From: Myrica gale
Lineage: Eukaryota > Streptophyta > Magnoliopsida > Fagales > Myricaceae
Direction: 5' to 3'
DNA: 64,000 bases
NCBI GenBank assembly: GCA_963930655.1
Contig: OZ005609.1
Coordinates: forward strand, 23,075,001-23,139,000
In this document: piece after piece, positions 45,701 through 57,040 of the stretch
Layout of the letters: every line of letters begins with the position of its first letter
Position numbering within the stretch: position 1 is the stretch's first letter
Program-made: the position numbers and the translations under genes
The notes under the pieces: model-generated
What the model was told of the DNA's origin: nothing
Database searches by the model: none
Seen by the model: only the letters and a program-made list of their open reading frames with translations

Positions 45701-48700
45701 GCTATAGTGGTTACACTTTGTATTGCCATCATGACAGACCCACCATTTTCAGTCAGCACTCTGCGGCCGCCCTTCAGTCACAAGCTTTATCACAATATTT
45801 ATTTTACCTCTATTGTTGTCATGCAATATCCATTGTGCAGATTATCTTTCCTTGACGGTGCCCCCCCCCCCCCACCTCTTCTCCCATCACTAATACTACC
45901 TTGCTTGTCATCAGTCATTCAGCACATGAGTCATAGAGATGTGTGTATATCCAGCACTCTAGTGAAAAACATGCTTCGGTGACATTAAGGGGTTGTACTT
46001 GTAAATGCAGTTCATATTTTCAACTGCTGTTGATGGAAAAATAAAAGCCTGGCTATATGATAATATGGGTTCTGGAGTTGATTATGATGCTCCTGGACAC
46101 TGGTGTACTACAATGCTTTACAGTGCTGATGGAAGCAGGTAAGGCAGCCAAATTTATGATTCAAAGTACAACGTTGGAAGAGTTGTAGTTTCCTTACTCT
46201 ATTTCATTTAAAAGATACATCTATTATGTCTTAATAAAATTTGTCTCGTCTAAAATAATGATTACCAGTTATCCTTATTTGTCCCAAAATTGTTTGACTT
46301 TCTGATTCCTAATTGCTTCCTCTTTCCATGTTCTCTCTCTTTCAGGCTGTTCTCTTGTGGGACAAGTAAAGATGGGGATTCATTTCTAGTCGAATGGAAT
46401 GAAAGTGAAGGAGCAATAAAGAGGAAGTATATTGGGTTTAGAAAGAAATCAGCTGGAGTTGTGCAGTTTGACACAGCACAGAATCACTTTTTGGCTGCTG
46501 GTGAAGATAGCCAGATAAAGTTTTGGGATATGGACAATATGAATGTTCTCACTAGCACCGATGGTGGGGGTGGACTGCCGGTCAGTATTGCGTGGTTGAT
46601 TTTTTAGCTCTTTTCTGAGACATCTCTTATTTATAAATTGGACCCTTACATCTTTTTGTCAATTGTTTCAGAGCCTTCCTCGCTTGAGATTCAATAAGGA
46701 AGGGAATCTTCTTGCTGTTACTACAGCAGACAATGGATTCAAGATACTCGCCAATGCTGTCGGTCTCAGATCTTTTAAAGCCATTGAAGCCCCATCATTT
46801 GAGGCATTGAGATCACCCATTGAATCTGTTGCAGCTAAGGTTGAAACTGTATCTTTTGTGTGTTGTTTCTTAAAGAATATTTGAGTTGTAAGATCTTTTA
46901 GGAGCTCATTCTTGTGTCTATTCATCAGGTATTGGGCTCCTCTGCCATTGCAAGTGTCAGTCCAGTCAATTGTAAAGTGGAAAGGAGCTCCCCTGTCAGA
47001 TCTCCAATTCTCGTATGCAACTTGATCTTTATAACTTGAATATGGAAAATCAGTGGAAATATAAAGTATGATTGCTGCTGCAATTTTGTGTGTAGGTTGG
47101 CCTGTGCTTGACGTATTATAAGTAGGCAGGGGAAGTCCCTAATTCTGGGTTATAGTTTAAACATGTAAACGACAAAAAGGCTGTCAACTCTTTTGCTCTA
47201 TTATATGTTAACCTGTGTTTTCACTCCCTGTACACTTGCTTGTTATGGGCCTGCCTTTCTAGACTTTTGATGTCATGTGAGCGGAACATGCCTCTTCACA
47301 TGAAACAAACTTGGTGACAGGTTTAGGAATGTGGCCCTGAGCTGTTTAAGGTTTTCTTTCTGCTTATGATATTTCTTGCTTGTTGGGGGAAGCTATTTCT
47401 AGTAGCATTCTTTCTTTTTCCCTCATTCTTTTTGTAAGTGAGCCACTGCATTTAGGCAAAACTTTATCCCCATGTGTTGATTTGGTTTGACTTTGTGTTT
47501 TAAGAATGTAGTTGATCCCCCTGGTAGAAGCGTGGAAAAGCCAAGAACCATGGAAGATGTAACTGATAGAACTAAACCCTGGCAGTTGTCTGAAATTATG
47601 AATGCTGGCCAGTGCCGATTAGTTACCATGCCTGATAGCACAGATTCTTCTAGCAAGGTTGGTGAAGAAATCTTCTAATGAATAAAGTTTCATTATAAAG
47701 TTTATCTCTTTGTGATGCTTAGAATGTTTGGTCTATGCTCAGGTTGTTCGTCTTTTATATACAAATTCTGGTGTTGGGGTTTTGGCCCTTGGGTCAAATG
47801 GTGTTCAGAAGCTGTGGAAGTGGACGCGCAATGAGCAAAATCCAAGTGGAAAGGTAATGGCAATCCTGGAGCAAGTTCACTCTATTTTTATTTCCTTTAT
47901 ATTTTATGTTTGCTTGATATTTTTCGTGGAGGAAAAGATTTCTGAAGTCCTTGAGTTCTAAAGGCCACTGCCAGTGTCGTTCCACAGCATTGGCAACCAA
48001 ACAGTGGTCTTCTTATGACTAATGATGTCTCAGGTGTCAACCTCGATGAAGCATTTCCATGTATAGCACTATCAAAGAATGACTCATACGTAATGTCAGC
48101 CTGTGGAGGAAAGGTTTCATTATTTAATATGATGACGTTCAAGGTATGTCTGTATGTATATCTTTTGCAAACTTTGTCAAGATTATGGTTCTTAATGGTT
48201 GACATTAATTGCTCTTGTTTGGTAGGTAATGACGACATTCATGTCACCACCCCCTGCTTCTACCTTCCTGGCATTTCATCCCCAAGATAATAACATCATA
48301 GCTATTGGAATGGAGGATTCAACTATCCATATATATAATGTTAGAGTGGATGAGGTAATTACTTACTAAAATTGCTCTCTACCTTCCTCCCTTACCCCCC
48401 GGCGCCCCCAACCCCCAGAACAAAAATGCAGCCCAAGTTCTCCCCATATAAACTGATATAATTAAATCATGTTTGCAGGTAAAATCAAAATTGAAGGGCC
48501 ACCAGAAGTGGATTACTGGTTTAGCTTTTTCAGCGAATCTTAATATCCTGGTTTCTTCAGGTGCCGATGCTCAAGTAAGAGGTTTATGGGGGTTCTTTTG
48601 CTCTTTTTAGGATCATATTACAAACAATACTTGTAGATGGATAAATGGGTGTAAACCATGTATCACACCACAGTTTGTCTTGAAGAAGTTTTATCTTTTC

Positions 48701-49890
48701 TGCTTGTCATTGTCAAACACTACCATGGTTTTGATATGAGATCTGTTTTCCGCTGGAGAGGACATTGTGCAAGACAGCTGGAGCACATTTTATTGAATAC
48801 AAGATTTAAAATAGAAGAACATCTGAGGGTTGTCATACTTTGTTTATTAGTAGATACTGGTTTCAATAGATTCTCACTCTTTTGTGCAGCTGTGTGTGTG
48901 GAGCATTGACACATGGGAAAAGAGAAAATCAGTTGCAATCCAAATACCTTCTGGAAAGGCACCTGTTGGTGACACTCGTGTACAGTTCCATGCTGACCAA
49001 CTTCGCTTGCTGGTAGTCCATGAGACACAGTTAGCTATATATGATGCCTCTAAGATGGACCGCATCCGGCAGGTAGGTAGTCTAGTCCGATGTTGGCTAT
49101 GACTTCTGTCTACAAAACTTGGTATTATATCTTATGCATTCTTCCATTGCAGTGGGTCCCTCAAGACATGCTATATGCGCCAATTTCTTATGCTGCATAC
49201 TCTTACAATAGTCAACTAGTTTATGCCACCTTTTGCGATGGTAACATTGGAGTATTTGATGCTGATAGCCTGAGACTAAGATGCCGTATTGCCCCATCAG
49301 TGTACTTGTCGCAGGCAGCTTTAAATGGGTAAGTTTGCGCATAATGGCTTGCTTGGAGAACATCAAGTATCGTATTTGTCTAATTTGTCTTTGAGACTTT
49401 TTGATGGCATCTTAAAAGTTATCATAACTTGTTACGCACATTGATTATTGTGCAAATAAGCTGCCTGCCCTTTGTTGCCCCCCCTTACACATCCTCATCT
49501 GTTTTCTGAAGTAGTAGTTTTATGTCGGACATTGGTCGGTTCTTCTCTTTTGAACAAAATCACAATATTCTTTGAAGAGCTGAAATATGCATGAATGGGT
49601 TAGGTCTCGCCAATATTTATATGTTTTGGGAATTGCTGTATGTCTTTTTAATATGTGTGGAACAAATTTGTAGAAGCCAACCTGTATACCCCCTTGTTGT
49701 TGCTGCACATCCACTGGATTCCAACCAAATTGCGATTGGATTGAGTGATGGGTCTGTAAAGGTGATAGAGCCGATTGAATCAGATGGAAAGTGGGGATCA
49801 AGTCCACCTATAGATAATGGGATACTGAATGGCAGGACAGGATCATCATCTACCACGAGCAACCATACACCTGATCAGACACAAAGATGA
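39701..49890 (+). CDS. TPR3: TOPLESS-related co-repressor (TPR3-like), complete
   Basis: Twenty-five exons join in frame to 1131 residues, the usual TPL/TPR length: 39701-39780, 40761-40940, 41034-41147, 42287-42445, 42815-42992, 43118-43247, 43694-43809, 43936-44071, 44176-44285, 44475-44544, 44618-44691, 44773-44868, 44944-45036, 46011-46138, 46346-46580, 46672-46839, 46929-47012, 47505-47657, 47743-47853, 47964-48143, 48226-48354, 48479-48574, 48890-49072, 49153-49328, 49674-49890. N-terminal LisH (SLSRELVFLILQFLEEEKF), CTLH and CRA regions bind EAR motifs of repressors such as Aux/IAA and JAZ; then a Pro-rich linker (PFPPPAAAANANALAGWM) and two WD40 propellers (DDKLIKVWDLTGRK; GADAQLCVWSIDTWEKRKS). 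The C-terminus SSTTSNHTPDQTQR and linker VSILKRPRTPPATPG favour the TPR3/TPR2 subgroup. All junctions are GT-AG. Residue 122 is Gly where the family normally has Glu (TLENFR). Confidence 0.95.
41413..41780. repeat. Dispersed AT-rich repeat in TPR intron 3
   Basis: A clear copy of the repeat at 1480-1820: GTTCGTTTGCAAAAGTATTC, AAAATTCACAAA, TTTTTATTAAAAAATTACATC, TTTTTACAAACTCCAATAAA, ACGCAAAAACCTATAAAATTC. It sits inside the 1.14-kb intron 41148-42286. Confidence 0.65.
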
Positions 49891-50587
49891 GATAGATTCC
49901 TTGTATTTACTAATTAAGTTCATCCCATCTGTATTTTATCAGCCCTCGATTTACTTAGGTTTTTCATTCTCCCATTTGTTCCTTGTCAAAAGGGGAAAGC
50001 TTGGACATAAAAGTGGTTAGAAATATTTTCTTGTATACGTACATTTGTTGTAGTCAACTCATAAAATGAATTGGATGCTGTAATCTCTTGTTCCATGAAA
50101 CAGTTGTAATATATTTAGGCCATGTTCGTTTGCAAAAGTATTCCAAGATACAATGCAACAAAATTTACAAAACAAATATCCAGATTAACCTTCTTTTCCT
50201 ATTTCGTTTTTGACCATAATTTTTTCCCACCCTTAAATAATATACTAATCATATGAACAAAAAGTTTCGGAAGTTTTTTTTTTGTATAAATATTCGGGAT
50301 TTTATATTTAGACACTTGAATAAAAGTCTTCATAAATATAATCAGTAGACTTTGGCCCCAGTCAATATTTGCATGCATTTCATATTCTACTTTTAGATAA
50401 TAAAAAAAATACGGATTCCTTTGAATATGGTATCGACAATAATTTTTAAAATGAGATGATTTATACTCTCTAAACTAATGTTTTAGACCAAATTCATATT
50501 TAAAATCCCTTATATAAAAAATAGGTAGTTAGACTGTAGATAGAGACTTTTGCGGGAGATAAAAAAAGCAAATATCGATAATCGAAG
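49891..50587. other. TPR 3' UTR and short intergenic region
   Basis: Probable 3' UTR to roughly 50110, then the head of the dispersed repeat (GTTCGTTTGCAAAAGTATTC at about 50125) and AT-rich DNA. Confidence 0.5.
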
Positions 50588-50595
50588 GCTGGGAT

Positions 50596-51293
50596 TAGGG
50601 GTGTTCATTTGCATCGGCGGTGACCGTTTTAACCGCTAAAACTGTCACCGCTACCGGTACCGTCAGCGGTAAGGACGGTTATTGTGCCTTAGCGGTACGG
50701 TAGCGGTATCAAATATGTAATTTCGTCAATTACGGTGACGGTTTTCGCCAAACCGTCACCTACACTACCGTTAACCACCCATAGTTGAGACTTAAGATGA
50801 TTATTGATTATGTGACATACTTTTGTTGAGATTTTGTTGAAATATGTTAGTTTGTTTATGTCACATTGTTGGACACTTTTATTAGACTTTAGTCTTTATG
50901 TTTAAATATGATATTATGTTGAACTTTTGGACAACTTATTATATTTGTTATGAATATAATGATTATGATATTATGTTTGAATATGTTATGATCTTTGTCT
51001 ATTTGATATGATTATTGATTATGATATTATGTTATAAATTTAAACAGCTCAAAACAGTAAAAAAATGAAAAAAAACCCAAGGAAAAAATCCATTTTTTTT
51101 ACACAAAAGTTATACGGTTTATATACGGTTTAAGCGGTTACCGTATAACCGTTACCGTTAATACCGTCACCGGCAAGAGCGGTTATTGTACCTTAGCGGT
51201 GCGGTAGCGGTGTCAATTATGTGATTCCGTCAATTGCGGTGATGGTGACGGTTTTTACCAAACCGTCACCTACATTACCGTTAACCACCCCTA
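50596..51293. mobile_element. Non-autonomous hAT element in the PRP38 promoter region
   Basis: Termini TAGGGGTG and CACCCCTA are inverted repeats, flanked by 8-bp copies GCTGGGAT (50588-50595) and GTTGGGAT (51294-51301) with one mismatch, as for hAT transposons. Both ends are rich in ACGGT/ACCGT phrases (AGCGGTAACGG-type). The block before the right end (about 51130-51293) repeats the left block (about 50640-50780) in the same orientation, including TAGCGGT(A/G)CGGTAGCGGT and CCAAACCGTCACCTACA(C/T)TA. The centre is AT-rich and non-coding. Its right end is about 160 bp before the PRP38 ATG. Confidence 0.88.
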
Positions 51294-51301
51294 GTTGGGA
51301 T

Positions 51302-51453
51302 GTCTCTTCGTATTGGCTCTGGGCTTCTCTCCATCAGAACGCGTCGTTTTGTATCCCGTTCTATGAATGTCCTCAGAACTCACCCACCGCGCATAATATC
51401 GGCCCGACTCTCTCCTAGGGTTAGGGCAAGAGCTGGGGTTTGAGCAATCCAAA
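51302..51453 (+). promoter_or_regulatory. Residual proximal promoter / 5' UTR of PRP38
   Basis: Only 152 bp separate the hAT target duplication from the start codon. They are GC-richer and include CTAGGGTTAGGGC (about 51416-51428), an AAACCCTA-type telo-box element in reverse orientation, common in promoters of plant translation and RNA-processing genes. Its role here is inferred. Confidence 0.45.
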
Positions 51454-54400
51454 ATGGCGAACCGTACGGACCCGGCGGCGAAGAGCATAAGGGGCACAAA
51501 CCCTCAGAACCTGGTGGAGAAGATCCTGCGGTCGAAGATCTACCAGAACACGTACTGGAAGGAGCAGTGTTTCGGTCTTACTGCGGAGACTCTCGTCGAC
51601 AAGGCCATGGAGCTCGACCACCTCGGTGGCACCCACGGCGGGAACCGCAAACCCACGCCGTTCATGTGCCTCGTCATGAAGATGCTCCAGATCCAGCCCG
51701 AGAAGGAGATCGTTATTGAGTTCATTAAGAACGACGATTACAAGTACCTAGTCTCTCTCTGTCTATATATGATATATATTTCTGTAATATCTGTATGTTT
51801 TGTTGGAGTTGCTATTTCGTTGCTGTGAGAGTAGAGGAAAAAGAGTGGTGTCAAAAAGTTTACGAAGAATCAATGAATCCAGCTAACAGTGAGAGTTCAT
51901 TAGTACTTTTTTTGGAGTTGATGAAGGATGAAGATTACGAGTAGGTATAGATGTGCCTTACTTGGATATTTTTTTGCTTTGTGAAGTTCTATGCCGTTTC
52001 TGAGAGAGTAAAGGAAGAGAACGGAAAGGAAAAATCTTTTGTTTCCATTTTTGATGTGTGTTGCTGAGGTGAAAGAAATAAAAAAAAAGGGGGTGGGGCC
52101 GCATTCTTATGTTTGCTGTCGATTTAATAGAACGGAAAGAAGATAGAGAGCGAAACACTGCGGTCTTATGGGATTCTGCTCTTCTGGTGCAATGAAAATG
52201 ATCAAAAGTCAATTTTAGTTTAAGTGATTTTGTCTTTCAAGCCATGTATTTTGGGTCTTGGCGTCTCAGATATTTAAGAGTTTACCTTTTGTAGAAGTGA
52301 GACTGTAATTTCATAATTCCATGCTTCCAATCATGGTACCAAAGAAGCTAGAAAATGTTTCCGTGGTGCTTAGATTTTTTAAAAATTGCTGTTAGAAAAG
52401 TACTTTTTTTTAATAACTGGGCTGGAGTTTGTTGTGGAGTTTATAGGATAATATGTATGGTGAGATAGAGAGGCAAACGTGCAATACTTATTTTGTTAGG
52501 ATGGTTGCCATTTGATTTTTTAGTATTTGTTAGCACACTTGGTTAAACTTTAGCCTATGTTTGCCAAGCACAAAATTTTTGGAATTTTTTTCACACCAAT
52601 AATTTTTTATAAAAAAACTATCAAATCATCTCTCTTCACTTTTTCACAACCCGAATAAGTTCTACAGTACTCAATAAAATATTGAAATTTTTTGAGGCAT
52701 CCAAACATAGGCTTAAGTATATTGAAGTTTCTTCGCTGTTTTTCTGTTCTTCATGGGTCTAATATCATAATAACATGACATATTTTCTCTTGCAGTTTCA
52801 TTTTGAATTCTAATTACATTTGTTTTCCTGTTTTCTGTGCAGATACGTTCGAATACTTGGTGCTTTTTATTTGCGTCTGACGGGAACTGATGTTGATGTC
52901 TACCGGTACCTAGAGCCTCTGTATAATGATTATAGGAAGCTGAGGCAAAAGTTACCTGATGGACGTAAGATCCCCAACATGCTATTCTGCCATGTGATTT
53001 TAGGAATACACTAGCTTATCTGTGGTTTGTCTTACTCTTATTGTATCAGAATTCACCTTGACACATGTAGATGAAGTTATTGATGAGCTTTTGAAAAAAG
53101 ATTATTCCTGTGACATTGCTTTGCCACGTATCAAGAAAAGGTACTCTCTTTTTTTCTTTTTTCTTTTTCTTCTCGTATAGTATTATCACATTGGTTAGCT
53201 GTGTAGTGTTCTGTGTTTGGCATCCATCATATGCTTACTCCTGTAATTTGTTTTTTTTTACATGCTTCACTTTCTACAGATGGACTCTCGAGTCAATTGC
53301 TTCGCTGGAGCCTAGACAAAGTGTCTTGGAAGATGATTTTGAGGAGGAGGAAGAGAAAGAGGAGAACGAACAACTTGACGGTGTCGAAGATGGGGCTCAG
53401 GAAAAGGTTCACATTTTTTCCTTCCTATCCAACGTTTTTGTTTGATTAAAGAATTTGGAGGGGGGAAATGGAAGAAGAGACAAGTGTCATCTTTTGTTGT
53501 GGAGTAGAATTAGGAGAGGAAGGAAGATAAATGGGAGGGGATGGAGGATTAGAGTCAACCTCTGAGGCCCAAATTTTGTTTCCTCCCTTCTCAACTTACT
53601 ACAGACAATGGAGGGGAAAATGCCTTTCTCTCTCTCTCTCTCTCATCCATACGAGGGAAATAATTTTCATCGTTCTTTCTTTCGCTTGATGATGCTCCTA
53701 TCAATTTCTCTTCCTGAGGATACACCCTATCAATCCCTATCCTTTCCCCTTCTAAACTTTCCAACATATCGAGAAAGGAAGGGTGTGTTTCTTGTTTCTT
53801 TTAGGTCTTACTTGCCTTTCTTCTAATGGTTTGATATAACTTGTAGCAGAATTATTACCGTGGTCGTAGCCCCGCAAGAGAAAGAGATAGGGATAGACGA
53901 CACGATCGTGACAGATACAGGTTGAATTCTTTAAATTCCTGCATTCTGAATTTCTCCTTTTTGTGTGATACTGAATGTAAAGTAATCTTTTGTTTTTCAT
54001 GCTCGTTCATATGTCTTTCATTGACTGATCAAATTTGTTGTGATAGAGACTTATGTCTTCCAATTGAATTGTTCGTCTTTTTTGCCCAAGTACAGGTGCC
54101 TTATTTTTGTTGTTGTTTTTTTTCTTTCCACATAAGCTTGTATCTAGCTGACAATTATTGGGAAATCAAGAGACCTACCTTCCTGGAAGCTGTTACCCAC
54201 TTGTACGAATATTTGCAAAGACCTGTTCATTCAGGTTTCTTGTTTCTGCCATGGCATTTAAAGCCATTTGGTGGCTTGACTTTGCTTCCTATAGTGATTT
54301 TATATGATCCTGCCAGGTTTCTCTGCACTGACAGTGTGCAGTGAGAAGTATGATGGATCGTACATTGTGACTGGATGTCAAACGTGATTCATATCCTTGT

Positions 54401-55526
54401 TTGTCCTGTGCCATTTAGAATTTGAGTCAAATCCATTACGTCTGTTGTGTGATTAGTTAATATCTCCTGGTCTCCTTTGTGGTGGTGGTTAGCGTGCAAT
54501 CTTTTGTGCTCCTTTGAATTTCTTTTCCTCCCCTTATACTTGGGTAAAGGCAACAAATGAAGATGAGATCCTCTTTCTTTAAAAAATTTCTGAGCAAGCT
54601 CTTGTTTTGGACGATGGAGTTCTATTTTGTGTTTGGTCATTTTCTAGAAGTTATTGGTTCGTTATAAGAGAGCTTGTGAAATAGTGGATGGTTTATAGCT
54701 GATGTAAAAGCTTGGAGGGTATGAGGATGTAATGAAAGCTCAGTCCAAAACATGTCTGAACAGATGTATGACCCGAGCACACATCCTGAATATCAGTTGC
54801 TTATTGACCCTTTCGCCTTATCCAATTGGGAGGCAATCAAAGCTGCCAGGTTTCTTTGTTCTGTCATTTTGCAGAAAGAAGAATGATGATCACTCCTGCA
54901 TATTGGTTCAATGAGTGATTAGTTTTCCTTTATAAACATCTAAGATAATTTCTTCCCACTGCTTGTATTGGTCACTTGATGAACTAAACCACGTCGCTAT
55001 ACCTTTTTCTTTTTAGTTTTTGAAATTTTTTGATTTTGCCGTGATATTGTTTGTCCAATTTTACAGGGATCGAGACTATGATAGAGACTATGACCGGGAA
55101 CGTGGACGTGGGCGAGAAAGAGATAGGGATCGAGAGAGGGACAGAGACCGAGATAGGGATAGGGATCGTGATCGTTACCGTCTGAGAGAAGACAAGGAAT
55201 ATGGTCGTGAGAGGGAGCGAGAAAGGGAGTGGGAAGGTAGGGAGCGGGAAAGGCGAGAAAGGGATCGTGGCAGGCGGAGGAGTCACTCAAGGAGCAGAAG
55301 TAGAGATCGCAAGGATCTTGAGGGTGGAGAGCACAGGAAGAGACATGCACGCAGCAGTGCCAGTCCTAGAAGGCGGGATGCACCCGAGGACAGTATCAGT
55401 AGGGAAGAGCCAAAGAAGAAGAGAGAGAGAAAGGAGAGAAAGGACGATGGGACAGACCATCCAGACCCCGAGATAGCTGCTGCTAACAAGCTTCGTGCAT
55501 CCCTTGGGTTGAAACCGTTGAAGTAG
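51454..55526 (+). CDS. PRP38: Pre-mRNA-splicing factor PRP38
   Basis: Six exons (51454-51743, 52843-52964, 53050-53140, 53280-53406, 53847-53920, 55067-55526) join in frame to 387 residues with GT-AG junctions. The PRP38 domain fills the first about 180 residues: MANRTDPAAKSIRGTNPQNL, EKILRSKIYQNTYWKEQCFG, ELDHLGGTHGGNRKPTPFMC, YVRILGAFYLRLTGT, LTHVDEVIDELLKKDYSCDI and ALPRIKKR. An acidic stretch follows (DDFEEEEEKEENEQ), then an Arg-Asp/Arg-Glu/Arg-Ser-rich tail of about 180 residues and the C-terminus ASLGLKPLK. PRP38 is a component of the U4/U6.U5 tri-snRNP complex needed for spliceosome activation; the charged tail is the plant/metazoan extension. The start is the first ATG and gives the conserved N-terminus. 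A hAT insertion lies just upstream. Confidence 0.95.
52551..52715. mobile_element. Small MITE in PRP38 intron 1
   Basis: The left end TAGCCTATGTTTG is the inverse of the right end CAAACATAGGCTTA; 165 bp, AT-rich interior, no ORF. The target duplication is not clear. Confidence 0.7.
53921..55066 (+). other. Intron 5 of PRP38
   Basis: A 1.15-kb intron separating two exons that both encode the Arg/Asp-rich tail. No coding exon was recognised inside; a 140-codon frame at 53922-54344 is hydrophobic and unsupported. Confidence 0.7.
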
Positions 55527-56492
55527 ATGCTAGGGTGGTTTGTTGAGTGGTGTACCTGTGAACATGGATGGATACATAAATTGTATATGGACACCATAAC
55601 TTGTAGCAGCTTCGGTTGTCAGTGTCGACTGTATGTCCCATAAAGTGGCAAATGGATGCCTAGTACAGGCCTTTCATGTGTTTCTCCATGTTATTCGAAC
55701 TGTTTCCAATATTTTTATGAGAAGCGCGAGTTTTGCCAGTATTTTTGCATGTTCGGCATCTGCTTGAAACGGAGTGAAAAATTGTGTTGATGCAAAAACT
55801 GCTACAACTGTAACAATAAAGAATAAAATAGTATTGAATAACAGAAAATTCCTCCACTGGATCACCGCACTCAGATGACCCGACGGCTATATAACCTCTT
55901 ATTACTAAAAAAATTTTATGTTTAGCACTTCGGGTTTTTGAAAGAAATGTTCGATTCTACCTTTCCAGATTACCATTAGCGCAAATAGTTTGGACTTAAT
56001 GTGGGGTTGATTAGTGGTCATAGGTCTATTGTGTTATTGAATTCAATTCGTGTAGATATTTGATTAGGTATGTTTGAGTCTGATGCACGTATATTAGTAC
56101 TTAGATTTCTCTCGTTATATAAGAAAAAATAAAAGAGAGAAACTTTCTACACTTTTTTCGCGAGTTTGAAGCCAAGAGAAGAAACATTCAAAATATTACA
56201 TATTTGTTTTATCTTTATATTGATTACCTTTGTTGTAACTCATATATTTTTTGGACCAAATGGCAATCAATCTCCCATCTATTTTGAGACAATTGGAATG
56301 ATTTTTTTTTTTGGGCCTTGGCGAAATTTTTTTACCTTACCTTACATTAGAATGAGCGTACCTAACAAGGGAGAATAAAAAAGAAAGAGGCCCAAAAGAA
56401 AAGAAAAGAAAAGAAAAGACTCGGTTTTTTAAAATATGTTCTCTACTCGGGTTAACCCCTCCAAATTGTAACCAATTTGGCAGGTGCAAAAG

Positions 56493-56632
56493 TTAGGGTT
56501 GCATATAACCGGACCATAGATCCGACCGAACCACAAAACCGGATTCGTGGTCTTAGTGGAACAAATCCAATCCAGTCCGGTCCAGTCCAGATCGTTTTTC
56601 AAAACGGTCTGAACCGGACTGGATTTTAAATA
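56493..56632. mobile_element. Fragment of a hAT-like CCGG-rich element
   Basis: Begins TAGGGTTGCATATAACCGG, closely matching the left end of the element at 25542, and continues with ACCGGAC-type phrases to about 56632. The right terminus and a target duplication are not found, so it is truncated. Confidence 0.7.
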
Positions 56633-56679
56633 TATTTTTTAATACAAAGCTTTTATCTTAAGTGTCATGTCATTCGCGA

Positions 56680-57040
56680 AACGCCTCAGAGATTAATTTA
56701 CAAGTTTCTTTCCTTAAGCGCCAGGTTCAAATCCTCGCGTTGGCTCACTTTTCGAAATAAAACTATTGATTATTTAAATAAAATCATCCACATAAAAGTT
56801 AACAGGCACGCGCTTAGCTCGGTGGTCATCCCCTTACAATCCTCAGGTTTGGAGTTAAACTCGTTGCAAAATCCTATCCTTTTTTCTTATAATAAAATTA
56901 TTGACTATTTAAATAAAATCAACCACATAGATGTCAACAAAGACGCGCATGGCGCACTGGTCATCCAGTTTAACGCTTTGGTCCAACCATACCAGGGTGA
57001 TGTTCGTTTTGTTAAAAAACGCAGGAATCGAATCCTAAAG
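56680..57040. repeat. Tandem tRNA-like (SINE-related) repeats
   Basis: Two body segments (56756-56813 and 56891-56947) with AAAA(C/T)TATTGA(T/C)TATTTAAATAAA and CGCGC are about 134 bp apart. Each is preceded by a Pol III B-box-like phrase: GGTTCAAATCC at 56723-56733, and a weaker GGTTTGGAGTTAA near 56848. Each is followed by an A-box-like phrase: TTAGCTCGGTGGTCATCC at about 56814, and ATGGCGCACTGGTCATCC at about 56949. A third B-box-like phrase GGAATCGAATCC is at about 57023. This order suggests head-to-tail tRNA-derived SINE heads. They lack a foldable complete tRNA, so no tRNA gene is called. Confidence 0.5.

Noticed and set aside
54984..55597. Minus-strand Pro/Ser-rich frames opposite the PRP38 last exon
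   Set aside because: Antisense of the Arg/Asp-rich tail; composition explains the open frame.
56811..57036. Functional tRNA genes
   Set aside because: Only A- and B-box-like motifs are present; no complete cloverleaf or anticodon arm could be drawn.
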